Source: Terriglobus albidus (lineage in GTDB: Bacteria > Acidobacteriota > Terriglobia > Terriglobales > Acidobacteriaceae). From it: a stretch of 64,000 nt of DNA. The position numbers and the translations under genes are program-made. The notes under the pieces are model-generated. The model worked only from the letters and a program-made list of their open reading frames with translations, made no database searches and was not told where the DNA came from. Shown one piece after another: positions 43,906 to 51,102 of the stretch; position 1 is the first letter of the stretch; the number at the start of each line of letters is the position of its first letter. Where the stretch lies: the NCBI RefSeq assembly GCF_008000815.1, contig NZ_CP042806.1:620001-684000 (forward strand), read 5' to 3'.

Positions 43906-44016
43906 ATGATGAATGATGGAAGAATTGAATAACCTGAACATCCAACGACATCACTAATCGCCAGTTGAGGCGATGATCTAGTTCTTCAATTATTCAATTA
44001 TTTCGTTATTCAATTC
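43901..44016. repeat. Inverted arrays whose units supply both flanking stop codons
   Basis: AATTGAATGATGAATGATGG and AAGAATTGAATAAC (43901-43932) face TTCTTCAATTATTCAATTAT and TTCGTTATTCAATTC (43984-44016). The xfp stop codon and the stop of the convergent hydrolase gene both read AAT TGA within these units. Confidence 0.75.
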
Positions 44017-44906
44017 TGCAACCAGCGCGCGATAGCGCGGTTGCAGACCTCTGGCTGTTCCTCAAACGGAAGATGTCCCACGCCATGCAGCACCAGTAGC
44101 TCGGCGTGATGCATCTCCTTCGCCAGCAGCTGTGCCGAAGGCAGGCTTACAGCGCGGTCGCGGTCGCCCCAGATCAGCAGAGCCGGAACGTCGGCCAGCT
44201 GGTTCATAACCTTCTTCAGGCGGCGCATGTCGCTTCCCCAGGAACGCACAATCGCCAGCAGGTGATCCATGGTTCCGGGGATGCTGAGGTGTTCGGTGTA
44301 GCAGGCCAGCGTTCCGTCAATGATCCGCGAGGGCTCGCCGTACATCCGGCGCAGTGCGGCGCGGTGCAGCAGGCCAGGCCACTGCGGAACACGCCGTCCC
44401 AGCCAGGCTCCCAGCGGAGTGGCAAAGAAGCGGGCATTGCGCGCGCCATGCCCACAGAACGGATTTGCCGGAGCGAAGAGCACCAGTTTGCCTACGCGGT
44501 GCGTGTGCCGTGCGGCCAGCATCATCGCCAGCGCTCCGCCGTGCGAGTGTCCGGCAATATCGGCTTCGTCCAGTCCGAGGGAATCCATCAGGCGCGCAAT
44601 CCGGTCGGCGGTAGCCTCCAGGCTTGCGTCCAGGCCGGCGACACGCTGGCTCTTCCCCATGTTGAAGAGATCCACCGCGTAGACCGTGGAATGGCGCGCC
44701 AGATCCTTGAGGTTCCGACGCCAGGTCTGCCCATCGGCCAACAACCCGTGCAGCAGAAGCAGCGGGCGCCCCGTTCCGGCAACGCGGTAGTGCACCGCGA
44801 TGCCATCGACGACGACCTCTTCTTCACGGATGTTGAGTGCTGCAGACACGGCCCTCTGTGCGTCCCTTCGTTCAAACTGCGGGTCTTTCCCTGACACAGA
44901 CGGCAC
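44010..44906 (-). CDS. Alpha/beta hydrolase
   Basis: A 298-aa cytoplasmic hydrolase. LLLLHGLLADGQTWRRNL is the oxyanion loop, ADIAGHSHGGALAMMLAA the nucleophile elbow, LLIWGDRDRAVSLPSA the acid, and LHGVGHLPFEEQPEVCNRAI the catalytic His. The pattern is that of small-ester or carboxylesterase-type hydrolases with a lid (LHRAALRRMYGEPSRII). No pathway context. Convergent with xfp; its stop lies inside an inverted repeat array. Confidence 0.87.
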   Translation of the reverse strand: MPSVSGKDPQFERRDAQRAVSAALNIREEEVVVDGIAVHYRVAGTGRPLLLLHGLLADGQTWRRNLKDLARHSTVYAVDLFNMGKSQRVAGLDASLEATADRIARLMDSLGLDEADIAGHSHGGALAMMLAARHTHRVGKLVLFAPANPFCGHGARNARFFATPLGAWLGRRVPQWPGLLHRAALRRMYGEPSRIIDGTLACYTEHLSIPGTMDHLLAIVRSWGSDMRRLKKVMNQLADVPALLIWGDRDRAVSLPSAQLLAKEMHHAELLVLHGVGHLPFEEQPEVCNRAIARWLQN

Positions 44907-45009
44907 GGAAGTCCCAACGCTCTATGTTACAGGATTGTTACAGAGGGGTGAAGGTTGCATTGCGGGATTTAATCTCAAGATGTTCCCAGCCGGGAACGGA
45001 GGAGTCGGA

Positions 45010-45291
45010 GTGCCAACGGAAAAGCTCACCGAACTTTCAGCCCAGGACCGTCAGCAGGCGATCTCCTCCCTGCAGACCTACGCCGAGCAAAATCTGGCCG
45101 AACCGCTCAACACGCTGGCGGCGGGTTTACTGCTGGACTTTTTCCTCGAAGAGATCGGTCCCCTCGTCTACAACCGTGCCGTCGCCGACGCTCAGCAACG
45201 CATGCAGCACAAGTTGATGGACCTTGAAGGTGAGTTGCAGGCAGATGCCTTTCAGTACTGGCCTTCGCGCGCTGCCCGCAAACGCCGCTAG
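45010..45291 (+). CDS. DUF2164 family protein
   Basis: A 93-aa protein matching the DUF2164 pattern: LSAQDRQQAISSLQTYAEQNL, AEPLNTLAAGLLLDFFLEEI, GPLVYNRAVADAQQRMQHKL and ADAFQYWPSRAARKR. The function of the family is unknown. GTG at 45010 has GGAGGAG 6 bp upstream; the open frame continues upstream over the divergent hydrolase promoter. Confidence 0.85.
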   Translation: MPTEKLTELSAQDRQQAISSLQTYAEQNLAEPLNTLAAGLLLDFFLEEIGPLVYNRAVADAQQRMQHKLMDLEGELQADAFQYWPSRAARKRR

Positions 45292-45415
45292 TGTGGTGCC
45301 TCGCAAGTTCTTGTCATAAATGTTGTCATCCTGAACATCGTGAAGGACCTGCTTTTCAACGCTTCGGATGGCAAAGCTCTTCATGATTTATGACATGTCG
45401 CTGAGGTATTAAAAG

Positions 45416-45455
45416 CGAATACCCCATCACCCGCGGAGGTGGTATGGGGTATTCG
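45416..45455. terminator. Inverted repeat between DUF2164 and the next gene
   Basis: CGAATACCCCAT and ATGGGGTATTCG form a 12-bp stem with an inner ACC/GGT. CTTTT lies 12 bp on. Together with a GTCAT-type repeat at about 45327-45358 it makes up the 305-bp gap; no gene is seen there. Confidence 0.55.
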
Positions 45456-45596
45456 AGTGCAGCTTTTGACGGTTTTTGCTCTCCGTTACGTTGTGGGAAA
45501 AGCGGGGCCTCGGAAAAACCTCCAGTGGCCCCCGGCAGATAATGCAACTAATGCAACAAACTTCAGGTATGACAATGTAGCGAATCCACCGTTCTA

Positions 45597-46427
45597 CTAC
45601 TGCAACAACAAGTCCACTGCCTGGGTGATCGTCGTTCCTTCCGGCAGGGCTTTGAACTCAACATGCTCTGACTGCTGCTGGCGATTGATGGTTTTGAAGA
45701 AGATTGCCCGTCCGTCAAAGCGGGTCTGCATCTTCGCGACCTTCCAGATGGTGGGAGCTACCTCCTCCCGTATGGTGCTGAAGCTACTGCCGCTGCGAAG
45801 CGTGGCCAGCAGACCCATGCCGAAGCTCACGTCTTTCTCCAGGCGGCCTTCGAGCTGGTGCAGGCGGAACTCGCGTTCGTCCACCAGCACCGTGCCATGC
45901 ATCGCGTGCATGACACGCTCTTCGAAGCTCTTTGGGGTGTACTCCGGATTAGGACGGTAGGCGATGCGGGTATATCGTCCCTCCTGCCCCACCCTCTCAA
46001 ACAGAAACGCTCTGGGCAGCAGATCGAGCATGCGCTGCGCACGCTGGGAGTCCTCCTGCTGCGCCTGGGCGTCCTTCTGTAATGCGGAGGGGTCGCCGGC
46101 AACCTGCTTTACCCGCTCGCGCTCGGCCCGCTGCCGGCAGGCATCCAGCGGTCTGCCGTCCTCTTCCATCAGCAGGCGAATGCGTCCCTCGGGCAGATCG
46201 GCGACCCGCTCCTTCCACAATCTTCCATTCGTGCGGTCAGAGCGTTCGTAGGAGGTGTACAGGTAAGCAGGCCGCGCTTTGGAGGCCGCGCTCTCCCTTG
46301 AAATCAGACCAACGATAATCTCCATCGGTGTTGTCTGTACCCGAACAAGCTGGTCCGCGGCATGTGCGGTGTAGAGCGACATCGACAGCGTGATACAGGC
46401 AGCGAACTTTACGAAGGGGAACTTCAT
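45597..46427 (-). CDS. Secreted protein of unknown function
   Basis: A 276-aa protein with a signal peptide (MKFPFVKFAACITLSMSLYTAHAA). A Gln/Glu-rich helical segment (ALQKDAQAQQEDSQRAQRMLDLLPRAF) precedes a beta-rich part with YTRIAYRPNPEYTPKSFEERVMHAMHGTVLVDEREFRLHQLEGRLEKDVSFGMG. This part recalls LolA/outer-membrane-lipoprotein-sorting-like folds that I associate with acidobacterial hypothetical proteins. That fold assignment is a guess. AAAGGTG precedes the ATG. Confidence 0.6.
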   Translation of the reverse strand: MKFPFVKFAACITLSMSLYTAHAADQLVRVQTTPMEIIVGLISRESAASKARPAYLYTSYERSDRTNGRLWKERVADLPEGRIRLLMEEDGRPLDACRQRAERERVKQVAGDPSALQKDAQAQQEDSQRAQRMLDLLPRAFLFERVGQEGRYTRIAYRPNPEYTPKSFEERVMHAMHGTVLVDEREFRLHQLEGRLEKDVSFGMGLLATLRSGSSFSTIREEVAPTIWKVAKMQTRFDGRAIFFKTINRQQQSEHVEFKALPEGTTITQAVDLLLQ

Positions 46428-46514
46428 GGCAGCACCTTTGCTTCGACTGTCATTGTTATCCCGGTTAACTTCCGGCTGTCTGTTTTCCAGACAACAAAGT
46501 GAAGTTCGTGTTCC

Positions 46515-46952
46515 TTATCGGGAAATCCCGGAGCGCATGCGGTATGCCGACCGTGCTTTTTCAATGGCCTTGTAGTTCTTCTCCGCCCATCTCCACACGC
46601 TGCAAAAGGCCTCTCCCAGGCTGCGGCCCAGCGCCGTCAGCGTGTACTCCACCTTTGGTGGGATAACGGGATGCACCGTTCGTGTGACAAATCCGTCGGC
46701 CTCCATCTGCCGCAGCGTCTGGGTCAACATCTTCTGGCTCACACCATCGACCAGCTCCGCCAGTTGGGTGAAGCGCAGCGTACCATGCTGGTCCAGGGCT
46801 TCGAGGGTCAGCAGTGTCCACTTGTCGGCGACACGCGCGATGGTCTGCTGCACCAATGCATCCAGGTCAGGGCGAGGGGAAGACCTTCCGTCCGGCGACT
46901 GGAATGTGAGTGGAGCTCTCGGTTTCTTCTTCGAGGATTTTGGGGAAGCCAT
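46515..46952 (-). CDS. HxlR-family transcriptional regulator
   Basis: A 145-aa winged-helix regulator. IARVADKWTLLTLEALDQHGTLRFTQLAELVDGVSQKMLTQTLRQMEADGFVTRTVHPVIPPKVEYTLTALGRSLGEAF is the complete HxlR domain; a basic Ser/Lys/Pro N-terminal tail precedes it. ATG at 46952 is chosen; the longer open frame covers the divergent gene. It faces an SDR oxidoreductase across 96 bp that carry repeated TTAC/GTAA-type sites. HxlR proteins usually sense electrophiles or oxidants and regulate such divergent reductases. Confidence 0.93.
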   Translation of the reverse strand: MASPKSSKKKPRAPLTFQSPDGRSSPRPDLDALVQQTIARVADKWTLLTLEALDQHGTLRFTQLAELVDGVSQKMLTQTLRQMEADGFVTRTVHPVIPPKVEYTLTALGRSLGEAFCSVWRWAEKNYKAIEKARSAYRMRSGISR

Positions 46953-46957
46953 ATTGC

Positions 46958-47027
46958 TTACCTCACAGTAACTGACGTACGAAAAAGTGCCTACTTCCCA
47001 AAAGAGAGTGACACTCCTACAGTAACT
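46958..47027. promoter_or_regulatory. HxlR operator candidates
   Basis: TTAC-ctcaca-GTAA (46958-46971) is an inverted repeat, and ACAGTAACT occurs twice in direct orientation at 46965-46973 and 47019-47027, within the short divergent intergenic region. Repeated sites next to both starts suit a shared regulator. Confidence 0.5.
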
Positions 47028-47048
47028 CATGAAGGGAGCAAGACATTC

Positions 47049-47807
47049 ATGAAGGTCACAGGAAACACGATTCTGATTACGGGCGGAGGCTCCGGTCTTG
47101 GCCGCGGTCTCGCTGAAGCCTTTCACAAGCGCGGTAACACCGTCATCATCGCCGGCCGCCGCAAAGAGGTGTTGGACCAGGTCGGTGCCGCGAACCCCGG
47201 TATCGTTGGGGTGCAGCTCGATGTGCAGAGCGAGGCTTCCATCAACGCCTTCGCCGCCGACTTGGCGGCAAAGTATCCCGCTTTGAATGTGCTGATCAAC
47301 ATGGCCGGCATCATGAAGACCGAACAGGTCATCGATCCGAAGGCAGCGGAGGAGACCATCAATACAAATCTCCTGGCGCCAATCCGGCTGACCGCCGCAC
47401 TTCTGCCCACACTTCAGAAGCAGCCGAGCGCGACCATCATGAACGTCAGCTCCGGTCTTGCGTTCACGCCGCTCGCGCTGACGCCAACCTACTCGGCCAC
47501 CAAAGCAGCGATCCACTCCTGGTCACAGTCGCTGCGCTACCAGTTGAAGGGCACGAGCGTCGAGGTTCTGGAACTGGCTCCGCCGTATGTCCAGACCGAG
47601 CTGCTTGGGCCGCACCAGAAGAGCGATCCTCGGGCCATGCCCCTGGATGCCTTCATCGACGAGACCATGCAGATCCTGGAAACCCAGCCTCAAGCGAAGG
47701 AGATCCTGGTGAAGAACGTCCACCCACTGCGCTTCGCCGGAGACTTCAACGCCGAAAAGTTCGACGCCTGGTTCGAGCAGTTCAACACTCTGCTCGCCGG
47801 GCACTAA
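47049..47807 (+). CDS. Short-chain dehydrogenase/reductase
   Basis: A 252-aa SDR (DltE-like). TGGGSGLGRGLAEAF is the Rossmann dinucleotide motif; RR after VIIAG favours NADPH. LINMAGIM replaces the usual NNAG. MNVSSGLAFTPLALTPTYSATKAAIHSW supplies the catalytic Ser, Tyr and Lys. Its substrate is unknown. ATG at 47049 is preceded by GAAGGGAG. It is divergent from and probably controlled by the HxlR gene. Confidence 0.92.
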   Translation: MKVTGNTILITGGGSGLGRGLAEAFHKRGNTVIIAGRRKEVLDQVGAANPGIVGVQLDVQSEASINAFAADLAAKYPALNVLINMAGIMKTEQVIDPKAAEETINTNLLAPIRLTAALLPTLQKQPSATIMNVSSGLAFTPLALTPTYSATKAAIHSWSQSLRYQLKGTSVEVLELAPPYVQTELLGPHQKSDPRAMPLDAFIDETMQILETQPQAKEILVKNVHPLRFAGDFNAEKFDAWFEQFNTLLAGH

Positions 47808-47831
47808 GGAGAAGTACGAATCGGGTGGGAG

Positions 47832-47858
47832 CCGTGGGCTTTTAGCCCACGGTTTATT
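47832..47858 (+). terminator. Hairpin terminator after the SDR gene
   Basis: CCGTGGGCT-ttt-AGCCCACGG is a perfect 9-bp stem followed by TTTATT, 25 bp after the stop codon. It also belongs to the GGCT..AGCC palindrome family discussed below. Confidence 0.75.
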
Positions 47859-47881
47859 GACTGAATAGAGAAATGGGCTTT

Positions 47882-48031
47882 ACAGGCTGCGGAAAAACTC
47901 GATTTTCGAGAAGCGCAAAAAAACGATCGCGTCAGAAAGACCTATAAGCGATCCGGGGACATTGGGTGACGATTTTCTATCCCCAAATTTGACCCGATTA
48001 TCCCCTCATATAGAGTTTTTCCGCAGCCTGT
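47882..48031. mobile_element. 150-bp MITE with IS-like ends
   Basis: Perfect 19-bp inverted ends: ACAGGCTGCGGAAAAACTC and its complement. They differ at only two positions from the ACAGTTTGCGGAAAAAC end of the insertion sequence 1.3 kb downstream. It has no coding capacity. It is flanked by GGGCT-tt and tt-AGCCC, i.e. it splits a GGGCT/AGCCC hairpin. Confidence 0.8.
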
Positions 48032-48033
48032 TT

Positions 48034-48120
48034 AGCCCTGGGCTTTTCCTGATGGACAGTGAAGGCCCAGGGCTAAAGCCCGTTTATTTTTACGCCTTTA
48101 TCAGCGGGCTGAAGCCCGCT
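48034..48120. repeat. Cluster of GGCT..AGCC palindromes
   Basis: AGCCCTGGGC (48034-48043) pairs with GCCCAGGGCT (48065-48074); GGGCTAAAGCCC is at 48070-48081; AGCGGGCT-ga-AGCCCGCT is at 48103-48120. These are short palindromes of the same core as those interrupted by the MITE and the IS. Confidence 0.65.
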
Positions 48121-48180
48121 TCTCCCACCAGTCTTAGCCGCCCCATGACCTGCTTCAGGCGGAATGAATCTGTCGACACT

Positions 48181-48216
48181 CAACTAGCAACCAGGAACGA
48201 GCAACCAGCAACTAGA
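48181..48216. repeat. AACTAGC/AACCAGC short tandem array
   Basis: CAACTAGCAACCAGGAACGA followed by GCAACCAGCAACTAGAC: seven-base units ending 9 bp before the start codon of the next gene. Confidence 0.6.
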
Positions 48217-48224
48217 CTGTATCC

Positions 48225-49130
48225 ATGTATCCCGGCAGATCACTCATCACTCCGCTTGTTCCCATCACCCTGGGCGACCATCCGCCTATATGGTGCAAGC
48301 TTGAGTTTTTGAATCCGTCGGGATCGACGAAAGACCGTATCGCCCGCTTCATCCTGGAGAAGGCCTACCGCGAAGGCCGCATTAAAGAAGGCGATCTCAT
48401 CGCCGAGGCGAGTTCCGGCTCTACTTCGATCGCCATGGCGCTGGTCTCCGCGCAGATGGGATTTCGCTTCATCGCTGTCATGCCGGAGGGAGTCTCGGCC
48501 GAACGCGCGATGATGATCCGTGGCTATGGAGGCGAGATCATCCTCACACCGAAGGAAGAGGGTATCTTCGGCGCTTTGCGCGAGGTGCAGCGTCTGGGCC
48601 GCGAAGAAGGAGCTTTCCTTCCACTGCAGTTTGAAAACGAAGATAACGCCCGCGCGCATCGGGTCGGCACCGCGCACGAGGTCATCAACCAGATCCCCGG
48701 CGGATCGGTAGCCGCAGTGGTCAGTGGTGTAGGCACCGGCGGAACCCTGGTCGGTCTCTACGAGGGGCTTCGAGACTCCGGCTGTAATGTCGTTCCTATA
48801 GTTGCGCGGCCCATCAACCGCACCAGCTTCGGAGATGTAGAGTGCTGCAGCTTCTCCGCCCGTATTCCCGGTGTCGTCGACCGCCTCAGCAAGATCTTCC
48901 GCGAAGACCGCCTTCCCGGCCTGCTTACGATCGAGGTGGAGGACGACGAAGCCATCGCGGCTACCCGCAAGATCATTGCCAAGGGATTCCCCGTAGGCCC
49001 CAGCTCCGGCCTCAACTTCTGCGCCGCCATCGAGGCAGCGAAACGAATCAACGGGCCTATCGTCACCGTTTTCCCAGACCGCATGGAGCGCTATTTCACG
49101 ACCGAGTTGTTCTCGACCTACCGCTCGTAG
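48225..49130 (+). CDS. Cysteine synthase-family PLP enzyme
   Basis: A 301-aa beta-family PLP enzyme. NPSGSTKDRIA carries the PLP lysine (about K36), EASSGSTSIAMAL the substrate loop, SGVGTGGTLVG the phosphate-binding Gly loop, and GPSSGLNF the C-terminal Ser contacting the pyridine ring. It resembles CysK/CysM but with divergent loops (ASSGSTS in place of TSGNTG), so an O-acetylserine/O-phosphoserine sulfhydrylase or a related lyase are both possible. The start is ATG at 48225, directly after a tandem-repeat array. Confidence 0.82.
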   Translation: MYPGRSLITPLVPITLGDHPPIWCKLEFLNPSGSTKDRIARFILEKAYREGRIKEGDLIAEASSGSTSIAMALVSAQMGFRFIAVMPEGVSAERAMMIRGYGGEIILTPKEEGIFGALREVQRLGREEGAFLPLQFENEDNARAHRVGTAHEVINQIPGGSVAAVVSGVGTGGTLVGLYEGLRDSGCNVVPIVARPINRTSFGDVECCSFSARIPGVVDRLSKIFREDRLPGLLTIEVEDDEAIAATRKIIAKGFPVGPSSGLNFCAAIEAAKRINGPIVTVFPDRMERYFTTELFSTYRS

Positions 49131-49193
49131 ACCTATCCCTGTCGTCCTGAGCCGGCTAATGCTCCTATCGTCTGACCGGCTCTCCTAAAATTT

Positions 49194-49290
49194 GTCATCC
49201 TGAGCCGCAGGCGAAGGACCCGCTCCTTCAGCTGCACGCAGTGCAGCTAATTCGCACTTACGTGCGAACGCCTCGCTTTATGACACGGCT
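49194..49290. repeat. Composite repeat, left part of the copy split by the IS
   Basis: GTCATCCTGAGC module, then GCTGCAC-gca-GTGCAGC (49231-49247), TTCGCAC-ttac-GTGCGAA (49251-49268), CGCCTCGCTT and CACGGCT (49284-49290). The matching right half, AGCCGTG, lies at 50564-50570 beyond the IS. It is parallel to the intact copy at 18915-19002. Confidence 0.7.
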
Positions 49291-49292
49291 GA

Positions 49293-50561
49293 ACAGTTTG
49301 CGGAAAAACGCGTCTTTTCGCCTGCGGGTCAGTCTGTTGTGAGGGATCGGTGAGTTGTTTTGGTTCTCTATGGCACGTTGTTATGCGGTTTGGGTGGGTT
49401 TAGAGGGTGTTTAGACACACTACGGCCGTGTCATGACTGTGCTGGGATGGGAGGTATCAGCTTCACCAGCCGCAGCAGATTATGGGCTGCGGCCATGAGC
49501 TGTACCATCCAGTCCACCTTGCGTAGCCCACGCAGCTTGGTCTGTCGCATCGAACGGTCCAGCTTCATCCAACCGAAGACCTTCTCAACCAGTTTGCGTT
49601 TCCTCTGACTGATCGCATATCCCGGCTCGCTGCGTTCCTTGCTGTTGAGCCAGTTGGGCCATTTGGGGTTCGGCTCATACTCGGCCACGTGCGGCCTGAC
49701 CTTGCGACGGCGCAGGGCCTTGATGAACTTCTCGTACTGATAGCCCTTGTCGGCTCCCAGCGTGATCCGCTTTTTACGCTTGATCCGCTTCAACATCTTC
49801 AGAGCCGCTGCACGTTCCTCTGTCGTCCCGGCCTGTGTGGCCATGGCCGCCACCACCAGACCGTTGCGGTTCTCGGTGATCACATGGCCCAGATAGCTGG
49901 GAACCGATGCTCCGCTGGAGCTCTTGCGATACAGCCGCGCTTCCGGATCGGTAGAGGACTCATGAGTATCACGCAGTAGCTTTTTACCACCCGCTCCCGT
50001 CCCACGGTCCGGAGGATCGGCCTTCTCATGGAAGCTGCGCCGGTTGGCCCATGCCTGGATCAGCGTGCCGTCCACCGTGAAGTGTTCTTCGCTGAGCAGC
50101 TTGTGCTGGCTAGCTTCCTCCAGCACCGCCAGCAGAAGCTTCTGGCTGGCTTCGCCGGCGATCAGACGCTCCCGGTTCTTGGTAAATACCGTCACGTCCC
50201 ACACCGGATCGTCAATCTCCATGCCCACGAACCAGCGGAACAACAGGTTATAGTTCAGCTGCTCCATCAACTGCCGTTCCGAGCGAATCGAGTACAGCAC
50301 CATCAGCAACTGCGCACGCAGCAGACGTTCCGGCGCGATCGATGGTCGCCCTGTCGCCGCGTAAAGCTGCGACAACTCACCATCCATCCGCTTCAGTGCC
50401 GCATCCACCATAGTCCGGATCCTCCGCACCGGATGATCCGATGCGATCCGCTGCTCCATCGTTACGTAACTGAACATCCCGCTCTGCTTCGCTTCTTCTC
50501 CCCGCATACCTCTCTCTTACGACAATCCCCGAAAAACGAAAAGAGTTTTTCCGCAAACTGT
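49293..50561 (-). mobile_element. Insertion sequence, IS5/IS1182-like, 1,269 bp
   Basis: Inverted ends ACAGTTTGCGGAAAAAC (left) and the complement of GTTTTTCCGCAAACTGT (right), extended imperfectly through CTTTTCG on both sides. One full-length transposase gene is inside, with 138 bp between its stop and the left end. The flanks CACGGCT-ga and tt-AGCCGTG show the element lies in the loop of a hairpin. It appears intact and possibly active. Confidence 0.88.
49431..50507 (-). CDS. DDE transposase (IS5/IS1182-like)
   Basis: A 358-aa transposase. The N-terminal DUF772-type domain (MFSYVTMEQRIASDHPVRRIR, RPSIAPERLLRAQLLMVLYSIRSERQLMEQLNYNLLFRWFVG) is followed by the catalytic domain, with DDE residues at D146 (FTVDGTLIQAWA), D253 (LGADKGYQYEKF) and E308 (RKRKLVEKVFGWMK, the Y-R-E-K signature of the IS4/IS5 group). 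The frame is intact. AGAGAGG precedes the ATG. Confidence 0.93.
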   Translation of the reverse strand: MRGEEAKQSGMFSYVTMEQRIASDHPVRRIRTMVDAALKRMDGELSQLYAATGRPSIAPERLLRAQLLMVLYSIRSERQLMEQLNYNLLFRWFVGMEIDDPVWDVTVFTKNRERLIAGEASQKLLLAVLEEASQHKLLSEEHFTVDGTLIQAWANRRSFHEKADPPDRGTGAGGKKLLRDTHESSTDPEARLYRKSSSGASVPSYLGHVITENRNGLVVAAMATQAGTTEERAAALKMLKRIKRKKRITLGADKGYQYEKFIKALRRRKVRPHVAEYEPNPKWPNWLNSKERSEPGYAISQRKRKLVEKVFGWMKLDRSMRQTKLRGLRKVDWMVQLMAAAHNLLRLVKLIPPIPAQS

Positions 50562-50628
50562 TTAGCCGTGCCGTAAACATTGCGCATGGGAAAGGGCTTC
50601 AGCCCCTGAGGGCAATAGTTGGGCACCC

Positions 50629-50656
50629 TTGACAAAATCTCCTCACATTCTGTAAT
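50629..50656 (+). promoter_or_regulatory. Promoter of the ArsR-SRPBCC operon
   Basis: TTGACA (50629-50634), 16-bp spacer, TGTAAT (50651-50656). Two direct TAACCAA units (50657-50663 and 50673-50679) lie between the -10 box and the start codon and could be the ArsR operator. It lies only 68 bp from the IS right end. Confidence 0.65.
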
Positions 50657-50689
50657 TAACCAATCAGCTAAATAACCAAGTGGTGAAAT

Positions 50690-51076
50690 ATGAATGACCA
50701 TCTCAGCACCACCTTCGCCGCGCTGGCTGACCCCACGCGGCGGGCCATTCTGGCAAAACTCGCAAGCGGCGAGGCCTCGGTCTCCGAGCTCGCTGAACCC
50801 TTCTCCATCTCCATGCCGGCCATCACCAAACACCTCAAGGTGCTGGAGAATGCCGGGCTGATCTCTCGCACGCGCTCGGCGCAGTTCCGGCCCTGCAAGC
50901 TGGAGGCCGCTCCCCTCAAGGAGGTTGCCGGCTGGGTGGAGGAGTATCGCCGTTTCTGGGCTGAGAGCTTTGACCGCCTTGAAGCCTACCTGGCCGAGGT
51001 TCAGGCCGAGGAACACGCCGGCAAGAAGAAAAAGAAGCACAAGAAGAAACACAAACGAAGTTCTGTGAACCACTAG
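50690..51076 (+). CDS. ArsR-family transcriptional regulator
   Basis: A 128-aa winged-helix regulator. TTFAALADPTRRAILAKLASGEASVSELAEPFSISMPAITKHLKVLENAGLISRTRSAQFRPCKLEAAPL is the full ArsR domain of the subgroup paired with SRPBCC proteins; no metal-binding Cys motif is present. The C-terminus is unusual: a Lys/His-rich tail (KKKKKHKKKHKR). It lies 26 bp upstream of the SRPBCC gene and is likely autoregulated through sites just upstream of its start. Confidence 0.92.
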   Translation: MNDHLSTTFAALADPTRRAILAKLASGEASVSELAEPFSISMPAITKHLKVLENAGLISRTRSAQFRPCKLEAAPLKEVAGWVEEYRRFWAESFDRLEAYLAEVQAEEHAGKKKKKHKKKHKRSSVNH

Positions 51077-51102
51077 CTACGAACCAAAGGAGAGTCGCAG
51101 CC

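Noticed and set aside
46671-47048. N-terminal extension of the SDR gene
   Set aside because: The open frame upstream of 47049 is antisense to the HxlR gene. The Rossmann motif starts just after the ATG at 47049.
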